Source: an uncultured Eubacteriales bacterium (GTDB lineage Bacteria > Bacillota > Clostridia > Christensenellales > UBA1242). Taken from it: 15,226 nucleotides of DNA. The stretch spans positions 1 through 15,226 of the forward strand of contig CAJJIV010000015.1 of the NCBI GenBank assembly GCA_905187655.1. The letters are read 5' to 3'. The translations under genes and the position numbers were made by a program. Positions 1 through 6,315 of this stretch are shown here, piece by piece (position 1 is the stretch's first letter; each line of letters begins with the position of its first letter). The notes beneath the pieces were generated by a model, which was given only the letters and a program-made list of their open reading frames with translations, was not told where the DNA came from and searched no databases.

Positions 1-304
1 TATATGATGAATTATCATACTGATGTTTTTTAAAACCATCTACTGCTTCGGCAGGAGCACCAAAAATTTGCGTTTCACGCGTTTTTACTTCTACAAAAGT
101 TAAAACATCTTCATCTTGAAGATATTTAGACATTTTAACGTAGTCTTCAGTTTTCTTCCTTGCTCTTTTTGTTTCAATCGCAATTATATCAATTTCCCCA
201 CCTTTGCACTTATAGTTTGTCGTTAGTATTTTATACCCATTCTTCTTTAAATATATAACAGCAAGTTTCTCACCAAATTTTCCATACTCATTGTGCTTAG
301 CCAT
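1..304 (-). CDS. yraN: YraN family (UPF0102) endonuclease-like protein, partial
   Basis: This reading frame is open from an ATG at 304 to the left edge, giving 101 residues with the C-terminus missing. The family has a PD-(D/E)XK nuclease-like fold and is named as a putative endonuclease; its physiological role is not settled. I see the family hallmarks: N-terminal FGEKLA (10-15), GGEIDIIA (35-42, E37 and D39) and FVEVK (70-74, E72 and K74), followed by the APAEAVD segment. The start overlaps the end of rnhB by 8 bases, so the two are probably translationally coupled at the end of the rimM-trmD-rbgA-rnhB-yraN unit; rnhB-yraN adjacency is common in Bacillota. Oddity: about 20 extra charged residues (roughly 43-66) lie between GEID and VEVK, where most family members have a short turn. 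Confidence 0.88.
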   Translation of the reverse strand, partial: MAKHNEYGKFGEKLAVIYLKKNGYKILTTNYKCKGGEIDIIAIETKRARKKTEDYVKMSKYLQDEDVLTFVEVKTRETQIFGAPAEAVDGFKKHQYDNSSY

Positions 305-929
305 TATATTCTTCCTTTACAAAATGTTTAATAAATGTTTTTCGGTGCAATTCACAAGGCCCATATTTTTTTATTGCCTCAATGTGTTCTTTTGTCCCAT
401 ACCCTTTATGCTTGGCAAAATTATATCCGGGATATTTATCAGCAATTTGTGTCATTAAGTTATCTCGATAAACTTTTGCAACAATGCTTGCACAAGCTAT
501 TGAATAGCTTTTCATATCTCCCTTAATAATTGATTCCTGCTTTATTGTCGGCGCTAGGTCACTTAAAGATACCGCATCTATTAACACAACATCTGGCTTT
601 ACACTTAAACCATTGACTGCTTTAACCATTCCCATTTTGGTTGCATTTAAAATATTTATTTTATCTATTGTTTTAGGATCAATTTCAACTATACTAAAGC
701 TAAGTGCTAATTCTCTTATTTTTTTATCTAAGATTATTCTTTTCTTTTCGCTTAACTTTTTACTATCATTAACTCCATCAATAATATTATCAAGTGGCAT
801 TATAACACTAGCACACACAACTGGACCCGCAAGTGGTCCTCGGCCAACTTCATCCATACCAGCAATAAATTTCGCCCCTAAGTTAAGCCACCGATTTTCA
901 TATTCAAGCATATTTATTTTATCTTTCAT
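297..929 (-). CDS. rnhB: Ribonuclease HII
   Basis: RNase HII cleaves the RNA strand of RNA-DNA hybrids and incises at single ribonucleotides in DNA, starting ribonucleotide excision repair. It is cytosolic and metal dependent. The 210-residue product is of normal family length. The family signature GMDEVGRGPLAGPV lies at residues 24-37, and the four acidic catalytic residues of the DEDD type can be placed at D26, E27, D118 (in VLIDAV) and D156 (in AKVYRD). The ATG at 929 lies inside the end of rbgA (11-base overlap, ATGAAAGATAA), with an AAAGGA sequence upstream. The stop overlaps the start of yraN. Nothing suggests truncation or a frameshift. Confidence 0.97.
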   Translation of the reverse strand: MKDKINMLEYENRWLNLGAKFIAGMDEVGRGPLAGPVVCASVIMPLDNIIDGVNDSKKLSEKKRIILDKKIRELALSFSIVEIDPKTIDKINILNATKMGMVKAVNGLSVKPDVVLIDAVSLSDLAPTIKQESIIKGDMKSYSIACASIVAKVYRDNLMTQIADKYPGYNFAKHKGYGTKEHIEAIKKYGPCELHRKTFIKHFVKEEYNG

Positions 930-1794
930 TTGTTGTATAATCCTTTGGAGATTCTAAACTAATCTTCCCAATTCTTCCTTTTCTAAAATCATCAATTATA
1001 GCACTGCTTGTTCGTTCTAGGTCAACTTCTCCACCTTTTACTACATATCCTCTAATCTTGCCTATCTCCGTTAAAATTTGAGATGCATTTTTTTCACAGT
1101 TTAACTTGTACCTGTTTTCTAATTGCTGTGGCGCAATTAAAATTAACTTTTTAACTAACTCTTCAGCCAATTCGCAAATTGATAAAACGTTATCATTAAT
1201 GGAACCAATAAATGCCAAATTTTTTGCCACTTTGGGGTCTGAAATTTTCGGAGCAAGTGTTCCTGCATTATCCATCAATTCTATACCATTTTTTATTTTT
1301 ATCCAAGAAGAGGACCTTGTTATACCGGCTAAATTGCCCGTTTTTGACAGGTAAGCCCCTCCTAGAGTGTTTAATAGGGTTGACTTTCCGGTGTTAGGAA
1401 CCCCCACAATTGCAATTCTAATTTTACCCAAAACGCCCCTGCTTTTTTGCTTTTCTTGTTTGGTGTTTGTCGCCTTATTTATTGCTTTAAATATCACATT
1501 CTTACAAGAACTTTTAGTAGCATCAATAATTTCACAAATCTTTCCCTTTCCTTCAAAGAATTTCTTCCACTCTTTGTTTATTTCAGGATTTGCCATATCA
1601 CACTTGTTTAACACATAAATTATCTCTTTACCAGATATAATATTTTCAAGGGACCTATTAATGCAAGAATATGGAGCTCTTGCATCTAGTACGCAAATAA
1701 CTGCATCAATAATTTTTAGCGAACTTTCAAGTTCTCTAAAACTCTTTTGCATATGCCCTGGAAACCAGTTAATACTTAATTTGCTATCACTCAT
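919..1794 (-). CDS. rbgA: Ribosome biogenesis GTPase RbgA (YlqF)
   Basis: RbgA is a circularly permuted GTPase that acts late in assembly of the 50S subunit. The 291-residue product has the N-terminal WFPGHM motif (10-15), then the permuted order G4 NKCD (63-66), G5-like DATKS (91-95), G1/P-loop GVPNTGKST (131-139), G2 region with T159, and G3 DNAG (175-178), followed by a C-terminal domain. The start at 1794 has a good Shine-Dalgarno (AGGAAGAGAG) just upstream. The gene follows trmD by 16 bases and overlaps rnhB. In most relatives rplS, and often lepB, lies between trmD and rbgA; neither is here. Oddity: two prolines usual in this family, in RPGIT before G2 and in the DTPG form of G3, are alanines here (LAGIT, DNAG). 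The DxxG aspartate and glycine remain. Confidence 0.95.
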   Translation of the reverse strand: MSDSKLSINWFPGHMQKSFRELESSLKIIDAVICVLDARAPYSCINRSLENIISGKEIIYVLNKCDMANPEINKEWKKFFEGKGKICEIIDATKSSCKNVIFKAINKATNTKQEKQKSRGVLGKIRIAIVGVPNTGKSTLLNTLGGAYLSKTGNLAGITRSSSWIKIKNGIELMDNAGTLAPKISDPKVAKNLAFIGSINDNVLSICELAEELVKKLILIAPQQLENRYKLNCEKNASQILTEIGKIRGYVVKGGEVDLERTSSAIIDDFRKGRIGKISLESPKDYTTNER

Positions 1795-1810
1795 TTTCTC
1801 TCTTCCTAAT

Positions 1811-2479
1811 TTACTTTAATAAGTCTGGTCGTCGTTTTTCGGTAATTTCTTGACTTTTTTCCGCTCTCCATTTTTCTATTGCTCCATGATTGCCAGTTAA
1901 TAATACATCTGGAACAAAGTGTCCTTCAAATTCCCTTGGATGCGTATATTGCGGATATTCCAATTTACCACTTGCAAAGCTTTCTTCTTTTAAGCTTTCT
2001 TTATTGCCAATTACACCATCTATATACCTACTAACAGCATCTACAAGAGCCATTGCAGGAATTTCTCCACCAGTAACTACAAAATCTCCAAGCGATACTT
2101 CTTCATCTATATAGTTATCAATTACTCGTTGGTCAACACCCTCGTAGTGGCCACATAAAATGATAAGATGGTCCAATCTTGAAAATTCTTCAATTAATTT
2201 TTGGTCAATTTTTCTTCCCCTTGGAGACATATATATTTTTTTTGCACTCTTATAGTTGGGTATGCTTTTAATTGAATCACAAATTGGTTGTGGTGTCATA
2301 ACTAGCCCTGCACCACCACCAAAAGGATAGTCATCACATTTTTTGTGCTTATCTTTCGAATAATCTCTGATATTTATTATATTAATTTCCAAAATATTAT
2401 TGGAAACTGCTCTCTGTATTAAACTTGTTTTAAGTGGCATAAACATCTCAGGGAAAAGTGATAATATGTCTATTTTCAT
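1811..2479 (-). CDS. trmD: tRNA (guanine-N1)-methyltransferase TrmD
   Basis: TrmD transfers a methyl group from S-adenosylmethionine to N1 of G37 in tRNAs with a G36-G37 sequence, which prevents +1 frameshifting. It is a homodimeric SPOUT enzyme with a trefoil knot. The 222-residue protein has MKIDILSLFPEMF at the start, YPFGGGAG (51-58), and the knot segments SPRG (85-88), CGHYEGVD (109-116) and SLGDFVVTGGE (129-139). R151 matches the catalytic Arg154 of the E. coli enzyme. The frame is open upstream to an ATG at 2566, but that part overlaps rimM and has no TrmD similarity. The ATG at 2479 forms an ATGA overlap with the rimM stop and is the correct start. Oddity: the position of the catalytic Asp169 appears to be Glu (E166, in EESF), and the usual YTRP is YTHP. 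Confidence 0.96.
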   Translation of the reverse strand: MKIDILSLFPEMFMPLKTSLIQRAVSNNILEINIINIRDYSKDKHKKCDDYPFGGGAGLVMTPQPICDSIKSIPNYKSAKKIYMSPRGRKIDQKLIEEFSRLDHLIILCGHYEGVDQRVIDNYIDEEVSLGDFVVTGGEIPAMALVDAVSRYIDGVIGNKESLKEESFASGKLEYPQYTHPREFEGHFVPDVLLTGNHGAIEKWRAEKSQEITEKRRPDLLK

Positions 2480-2979
2480 TCTACAATTACCTGTTCCATT
2501 ATTTTTGAATTTACAATTAATTTTTTTTCTTTTAAATCTACATTTGTAACTAGCCCATCTATGCAAGGAAATAAAACCTCTTTTTTCCCATTGTTTATAT
2601 AATACACATCTTTACTTCCAAAATTTTGAATATCTTCTACCACTCCGTATATTTTGCCCAGCTCATCTTCTACCGTGAGCCCAATTATATCATCCATAAA
2701 ATAATCACCATCTTTTAAGGTTTTAGTTGCAATCTCACGGTTTATAAGCAGATGCTTACCACGAAGCAATTCTGCATCATTTCTTTGTTGAATTTCATTA
2801 AAGCAAATGTAAATAAATCCTTCTCTGAAAGATAAAGACTTGAGAGTATAGGTTTTGTTATTAATAACAAAATCTTTTACATTAGCAATTATATTTAAAT
2901 CATCTAAAAGTGGTTTAACTTTTAATTCACCTTTTATGCCTTGAGGCTTTAGTATTTCTCCAATTGATATATATGACAT
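2476..2979 (-). CDS. rimM: 16S rRNA processing protein RimM
   Basis: RimM is a ribosome maturation factor that binds S19 and helps assemble the 30S head. The 167-residue product has the N-terminal RimM domain with the GEILKPQGIKGELKV region (7-21) and the C-terminal PRC-barrel domain with DDIIGLTV (96-103), VVEDIQNFGSKDVY (113-126) and the EVLFPCI segment (134-140). I chose the ATG at 2979 over the one at 3000: a strong GGAG Shine-Dalgarno sits 8 bases before 2979, the RimM homology starts there, and the upstream ATG falls on the -10 box of the likely promoter. The stop overlaps the trmD start by 4 bases. The gene appears to open a new transcription unit. Confidence 0.95.
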   Translation of the reverse strand: MSYISIGEILKPQGIKGELKVKPLLDDLNIIANVKDFVINNKTYTLKSLSFREGFIYICFNEIQQRNDAELLRGKHLLINREIATKTLKDGDYFMDDIIGLTVEDELGKIYGVVEDIQNFGSKDVYYINNGKKEVLFPCIDGLVTNVDLKEKKLIVNSKIMEQVIVE

Positions 2980-2982
2980 AAT

Positions 2983-2991
2983 CTGATCTCC
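2983..2991 (-). promoter_or_regulatory. Ribosome binding site deciding the rimM start
   Basis: GGAGATCAG on the minus strand lies just before the ATG at 2979. It would sit at the very 5' end of a transcript made from the promoter at 2999-3027, giving a leader of only about 12-14 bases. It supports the start at 2979 rather than at 3000. Confidence 0.75.
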
Positions 2992-2998
2992 GCAAATC

Positions 2999-3027
2999 AT
3001 TATAATACATAACTAAACTTATTTCAA
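2999..3027 (-). promoter_or_regulatory. Sigma-A-type promoter of rimM-trmD-rbgA-rnhB-yraN
   Basis: On the minus strand, TTGAAA (-35, 3022-3027) is followed by a 17-base spacer and TATAAT (-10, 2999-3004). The match is 5/6 and 6/6 with ideal spacing. It lies directly downstream of the hairpin that follows khpA, so rimM and the genes after it can be transcribed independently of ffh. Predicted start of transcription is about 2991-2993. Confidence 0.75.
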
Positions 3028-3028
3028 A

Positions 3029-3070
3029 TAAAAAAATAAAAAGAAGAATAATTAATCCTTCTTTTTATTT
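3029..3070 (-). terminator. AT-rich intrinsic terminator after khpA
   Basis: A 13-bp perfect stem (3034-3046 with 3058-3070) and an 11-base loop are followed on the minus strand by a run of T (TTTTATTT). The stem begins in the last codons of khpA and includes its stop codon. The stem has only three G-C pairs, so efficiency is uncertain. The immediately following promoter supports a real transcription boundary here. Confidence 0.6.
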
Positions 3071-3298
3071 GTCATTGATTTTAATAACACAATATTTGTT
3101 TTTTGCTTTCGCAACTGACCTAATTAAAGTTCTAATAGAATTCGCAATTCTTCCATTTTTCCCTATAACTTTTCCTATGTCACTTGAATCCACTGTCACA
3201 AAATAAGTTGTGCATTTCCCATCATCTCTAGACTCGATTTTTACCAAATCTGGCTTTTCCACTAATTCTTTAACTATAAACTCCAACAATTCTTTCAT
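3065..3298 (-). CDS. khpA: KH-domain RNA-binding protein KhpA (YlqC)
   Basis: This is a 77-residue single-KH-domain protein of the KhpA/YlqC family. In other Gram-positive bacteria it binds RNA together with KhpB (Jag) and affects cell elongation and division. The core motif GKVIGKNGR (42-50) carries the GxxG loop (G46-K47-N48-G49) that contacts the nucleic acid backbone. The length equals that of the usual family member. It follows rpsP by 19 bases, with a GGTGG-type ribosome binding site, in the conserved order ffh-rpsP-khpA. It appears to be the last gene of this transcription unit, because a hairpin with a T-run starts at its stop codon. Confidence 0.93.
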   Translation of the reverse strand: MKELLEFIVKELVEKPDLVKIESRDDGKCTTYFVTVDSSDIGKVIGKNGRIANSIRTLIRSVAKAKNKYCVIKINDK

Positions 3299-3317
3299 AA
3301 AAGTCTTCCACCTTTAA

Positions 3318-3611
3318 TTACTTTGTTGTTTTTTTTGTAGACTTAGCGGTCTTTTTACTTGCATTTGTTTTTTCAATGCCATTTTTCTTCAAAATTGCTT
3401 TAACAGTTTCAGTTGGTTCTGCGCCATTGTTAAGCCACTTTTGAGCCTTTTCAGCATTAATAACTACATCGCCATTTTCAACAAGTGGGTTATAAGTGCC
3501 AATTTGGTCAACGTATTCACCCGATCTTGACTTTCTTGAATCTGATACTACAATTCTGTAGAAAGGAGTTTTTTTATCTCCAAGTCTTGTAAGTCTTATT
3601 TTAACTGCCAT
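3318..3611 (-). CDS. rpsP: 30S ribosomal protein S16
   Basis: S16 is a small-subunit protein that binds 16S rRNA early in 30S assembly. The 97-residue product starts with MAVKIRLTRLGDKKTPFYRI, carries the SRSGEYVDQIGTYNP segment and ends in a Lys/Thr-rich tail, as is usual for the family. The ATG at 3611 has a strong GGAGG at 3621-3625. It lies 57 bases downstream of ffh. That gap also contains a small AAAAC-tttc-GTTTT hairpin (3645-3658), too weak to call a terminator. Cotranscription with ylxM, ffh and khpA is likely. Confidence 0.98.
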   Translation of the reverse strand: MAVKIRLTRLGDKKTPFYRIVVSDSRKSRSGEYVDQIGTYNPLVENGDVVINAEKAQKWLNNGAEPTETVKAILKKNGIEKTNASKKTAKSTKKTTK

Positions 3612-3668
3612 TTTAATTTTCCTCCGTTTTTGTACTTTATATTAAAAACTTTCGTTTTAAATATCTAC

Positions 3669-5006
3669 TTAAAAATTATATTTTGCACCAAATTTGCTAA
3701 GAAGCTTATTCATTTTCCCGTTATTCATATTCTTCATTAGCTGTTTGGTTTGTTCATATTGTTTTAATAACATATTTACATCTTGAATAGATGTTGCACT
3801 ACCTTCTGCAATACGCTTTTTTCTTGAACCTTTAATAATGTCAGGGTTTTCTCTTTCTTGTGGGGTCATCGACTGAATTATCGCTTTAAATTTTCCAATC
3901 TTTTTTTCGTCTATTTGTTGACCATTAAGCTTTGCTCCAAGCCCCGGGATCATTCCAACCAAATCTGTTAAGTTACCCATTTTTTGAACTTGTTCAAATT
4001 GAACCAAAAAGTCGGTTAAAGTAAATGAATTTTTACGCATCTTCTCTTCTAGTTCTTTCATTTGCTTTTCATCTACCGTTTGTTCCACCTTTTCAATTAA
4101 AGATAAAACATCGCCCATTCCAAGAATTCTAGAAGCCATTCGATCTGGATAAAACTGTTCTAAATCAGAAACTTTTTCTCCTACTCCACAAAATTTAATA
4201 GGTTTACCAGTAACAGCCTTTATGCTGAGTGCTGCACCACCACGAGTATCACCATCTAATTTTGTTAAGATAACACCCGTTATATCTAGTTTACTATTAA
4301 ATTCCGATGCAAGATCTGCAGATTGTTGACCAGTCATTGCATCTACGGTAAGCAATATTTCTGTTGGATTAACTGCCTTTTTAATCTCAACCAACTCATT
4401 CATAAGCATTTCATCTATTTGAAGTCTACCAGCGGTATCAATTATAACAACATCTAACCCATTCTTTTTAGCATAAACAACACTATTTAGAGCAATTTTA
4501 ACTGGGTTAATCTGACCTTCTTCAAAGAAATCTACACCAGCATTTTTGCTAACAACTTTTAGTTGATTAATAGCTGCAGGACGATATATATCACAAGCAA
4601 CTAATAGTGGTTTTTTGCCTTGTTTTTTTAAATAAAGACCCAATTTGCCACACATAGAAGTTTTGCCAGCACCCTGTAAACCACACATTAATATTATTGT
4701 TGGTGGAGCTGAACTTATTGCAAGCTTAGAATTTTGACCGCCCATTAATTCAGTGAGTTCATCTCTAACAATTTTTATTACTTGTTGCGCTGGCGACAAA
4801 CTTTCTAAAATCTTTTCACCAACCGCTTTTTCAGTAACTCTATTGATGAAATCTTTGGCAACCTTATAATTAACATCAGCCTCAAGCAGTGCCACTCTTA
4901 TTTCTCTCATCGCATTTTTTATTTCAAGCTCAGTCAACCTACCACGTTTGGTAAGTTTTGAAAATATATGATTAAGTTTTTCATTTAAACTTGAAAAAAT
5001 TGCCAC
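3669..5006 (-). CDS. ffh: Signal recognition particle GTPase Ffh (SRP54)
   Basis: Ffh binds the signal sequence of nascent membrane and secreted proteins and the SRP RNA, and docks with FtsY at the membrane. The 445-residue product has an N domain (about 1-90), a G domain with G1 GLQGAGKT (109-116), ACDIYRPAA (137-145), G3 DTAG (190-193) and G4 TKLD (248-251), and a Met-rich M domain (about 325-435) with the RNA-binding GSRKKRIAEGS helix-loop (393-403). Length is normal. The start codon is GTG at 5006 in the context GTGGCAATTTT, with AAAGGA as ribosome binding site inside the end of ylxM. Only 5 bases separate it from ylxM, so the two are cotranscribed. Confidence 0.98.
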   Translation of the reverse strand: MAIFSSLNEKLNHIFSKLTKRGRLTELEIKNAMREIRVALLEADVNYKVAKDFINRVTEKAVGEKILESLSPAQQVIKIVRDELTELMGGQNSKLAISSAPPTIILMCGLQGAGKTSMCGKLGLYLKKQGKKPLLVACDIYRPAAINQLKVVSKNAGVDFFEEGQINPVKIALNSVVYAKKNGLDVVIIDTAGRLQIDEMLMNELVEIKKAVNPTEILLTVDAMTGQQSADLASEFNSKLDITGVILTKLDGDTRGGAALSIKAVTGKPIKFCGVGEKVSDLEQFYPDRMASRILGMGDVLSLIEKVEQTVDEKQMKELEEKMRKNSFTLTDFLVQFEQVQKMGNLTDLVGMIPGLGAKLNGQQIDEKKIGKFKAIIQSMTPQERENPDIIKGSRKKRIAEGSATSIQDVNMLLKQYEQTKQLMKNMNNGKMNKLLSKFGAKYNF

Positions 5007-5011
5007 GATTA

Positions 5012-5323
5012 TTAGATTCCTTTTACTTGTTCAATAAGTTTTTGCTTATCTTCTTCAGTAATATTTAGTGTTTTTATAAATTTTATAACATCATTTTTGT
5101 TTGTAACTTTGTTAAGAAGAGATTCATATGCTTCTAATTGTTTAACAGACTTTTGAATACAATCAAAAACCGCTTGTCTTGTCATATTAAATTCAGTCGC
5201 AATTTCTGTTATAGACAAGTCATATAAACAGTAGTTCTCTGTTATCCGCTGTTGTTTTTCAGTTAAAAGTACTCCATACTCATCTATTAATTCATTTAAA
5301 TGAACCTTATTAATTAATTCCAT
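5012..5323 (-). CDS. ylxM: YlxM family (UPF0122) SRP-associated helix-turn-helix protein
   Basis: YlxM proteins are small helical proteins resembling region 4 of sigma-70 factors. They are nearly always encoded next to ffh, and in streptococci YlxM is reported to modulate the SRP pathway. The 103-residue product has the family pattern: YGVLLTEKQ (16-24), then a helix-turn-helix of about 36-58 (DLSITEIATEFNMTRQAVFD), then YESLL and a lysine-rich C-terminal helix. The gene starts at an ATG at 5323 straight after a TTTTT run. Its likely ribosome binding site AGGTAG (5331-5336) lies within a 14-bp inverted repeat. ffh follows after 5 bases. The HTH makes DNA binding conceivable, including at the palindrome in front of its own gene, but this is inference. 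Confidence 0.93.
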   Translation of the reverse strand: MELINKVHLNELIDEYGVLLTEKQQRITENYCLYDLSITEIATEFNMTRQAVFDCIQKSVKQLEAYESLLNKVTNKNDVIKFIKTLNITEEDKQKLIEQVKGI

Positions 5324-5329
5324 AAAAAC

Positions 5330-5363
5330 ACTACCTGTAAAGTTGTTTCACTTTACAGGTAGT
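5330..5363. promoter_or_regulatory. 14-bp perfect inverted repeat at the ylxM-ffh start
   Basis: Arms ACTACCTGTAAAGT (5330-5343) and its exact complement (5350-5363) flank a 6-base spacer. The repeat lies immediately downstream of the ylxM -10 box, spans the predicted transcription start (about 5356), includes the AGGTAG ribosome binding site of ylxM in its gene-proximal arm, and is followed on the minus strand by GTTTTT and then the ylxM ATG. It could be a repressor operator, an RNA hairpin hiding the ribosome binding site, or a terminator for readthrough from ftsY. Confidence 0.8.
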
Positions 5364-5392
5364 ATTATACACATACTAAACAAATTTGTCAA
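5364..5392 (-). promoter_or_regulatory. Consensus sigma-A promoter of ylxM-ffh-rpsP-khpA
   Basis: Minus strand TTGACA (5387-5392), 17-base spacer, TATAAT (5364-5369): a perfect 12/12 consensus with ideal spacing. It lies in the 84-base gap between ftsY and ylxM, so the ffh unit need not depend on readthrough from ftsY. Predicted transcription start is about 5356-5357, inside the inverted repeat. A promoter this strong would be expected to be held in check, which fits the adjacent palindrome. Confidence 0.85.
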
Positions 5393-5407
5393 CATTAAAA
5401 TTAAAAA

Positions 5408-6304
5408 TTATAAAATACTATCAACAAATTCCTTTGCATTAAATTCCAACAAATCATCTATGCCCTCACCAACGCCAATATATCTTATTGGAATTCTATA
5501 ATTTTCTTCAAGTCCAATTAAAAATCCTGCTTTACTTGTTCCATCTAGTTTTGTTACAACAATATCGGTTATGCCAACAGCTTCATTAAACGCATCAAGT
5601 TGATTAAAGGCATTTTGTCCTGTTGTTCCATCAATAACCAAGAACTTTCGGTATTGTGCTTCTGAGTATTCCCGCTCCACTATTCTATTTATTTTCTTTA
5701 ATTCTTCAATAAGATTACTTTTATTGTGTAATCTTCCTGCTGTATCAATAATTACAACATCTGCATTTTTTGCCTTTGCTGATTTTATTGTGTCAAAAAC
5801 AACTGCACCAGCATCTGTACCCTCTTCACTTCGTACTATCCTTACCTTTGCTCTATCAGCCCATACTGATAACTGATCACTTGCGGCAGCTCTAAAAGTG
5901 TCTGCTGCCGAAATGATAACTTGTTTTTTCTTGTCTGTGAACATATTTGCTAGTTTACCAATTGTTGTTGTTTTCCCAACCCCATTGACACCGACAACCA
6001 TTATGCAAAGTGGATATGAGAATTCTTCTGCTTGGCCCAATTGCAATTTTTCAACCAAAATTTCCTTTAATATTTGCTTTGCAACTTCAGGTTTTTTAGT
6101 TAACCTTTCTTTTGCCCTTTGTCGCATTTCTTGAATTATTGAATCAACAGTAGTCGGATCTATGTCGCTTGAAATTAAAACAAATTCCAACTCTTCAAAA
6201 AAATCTTCATCAAGTTCATTTTTGGAAAAAATATATTTTAACTTTTCACTAAATGCTGTTTTTGTCTTTTTTAAACCATTTATTAATTTACTAAAAAAAC
6301 CCAT
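5408..6304 (-). CDS. ftsY: Signal recognition particle receptor FtsY
   Basis: FtsY is the membrane-associated receptor for the SRP; its GTPase pairs with that of Ffh to hand ribosomes to the translocon. The 298-residue product is a compact form made of the NG domain with almost no acidic N-terminal A domain, as is typical of Gram-positive bacteria. The N-terminal basic/amphipathic stretch (GFFSKLINGLKKTK) may be the membrane-contacting helix. Motifs are G1 GVNGVGKT (105-112), DTFRAAA (135-141), G3 DTAG (187-190), G4 TKLDG (251-255) and GVGEGIDDL (277-285). The ATG at 6304 follows AAAGGAATG. It is 11 bases from the smc stop and so belongs to the plsX-rnc-smc-ftsY run. Confidence 0.97.
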   Translation of the reverse strand: MGFFSKLINGLKKTKTAFSEKLKYIFSKNELDEDFFEELEFVLISSDIDPTTVDSIIQEMRQRAKERLTKKPEVAKQILKEILVEKLQLGQAEEFSYPLCIMVVGVNGVGKTTTIGKLANMFTDKKKQVIISAADTFRAAASDQLSVWADRAKVRIVRSEEGTDAGAVVFDTIKSAKAKNADVVIIDTAGRLHNKSNLIEELKKINRIVEREYSEAQYRKFLVIDGTTGQNAFNQLDAFNEAVGITDIVVTKLDGTSKAGFLIGLEENYRIPIRYIGVGEGIDDLLEFNAKEFVDSIL

Positions 6305-6315
6305 AATTCATTCCT

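Noticed and set aside
613..957. Hydrophobic 114-codon plus-strand frame
   Set aside because: Antisense to rnhB. The hydrophobicity reflects the complement of Lys/Asn/Glu codons, not a membrane protein gene.
2480..2566. N-terminal extension of trmD
   Set aside because: The extra 29 residues overlap rimM and lack TrmD similarity. The ATGA junction at 2476-2479 is the normal coupled start.
3645..3658. Small hairpin AAAAC-tttc-GTTTT between ffh and rpsP
   Set aside because: Only 5 bp with a 4-base loop and no clean T-run; too weak to call a terminator or regulatory element without comparative support.
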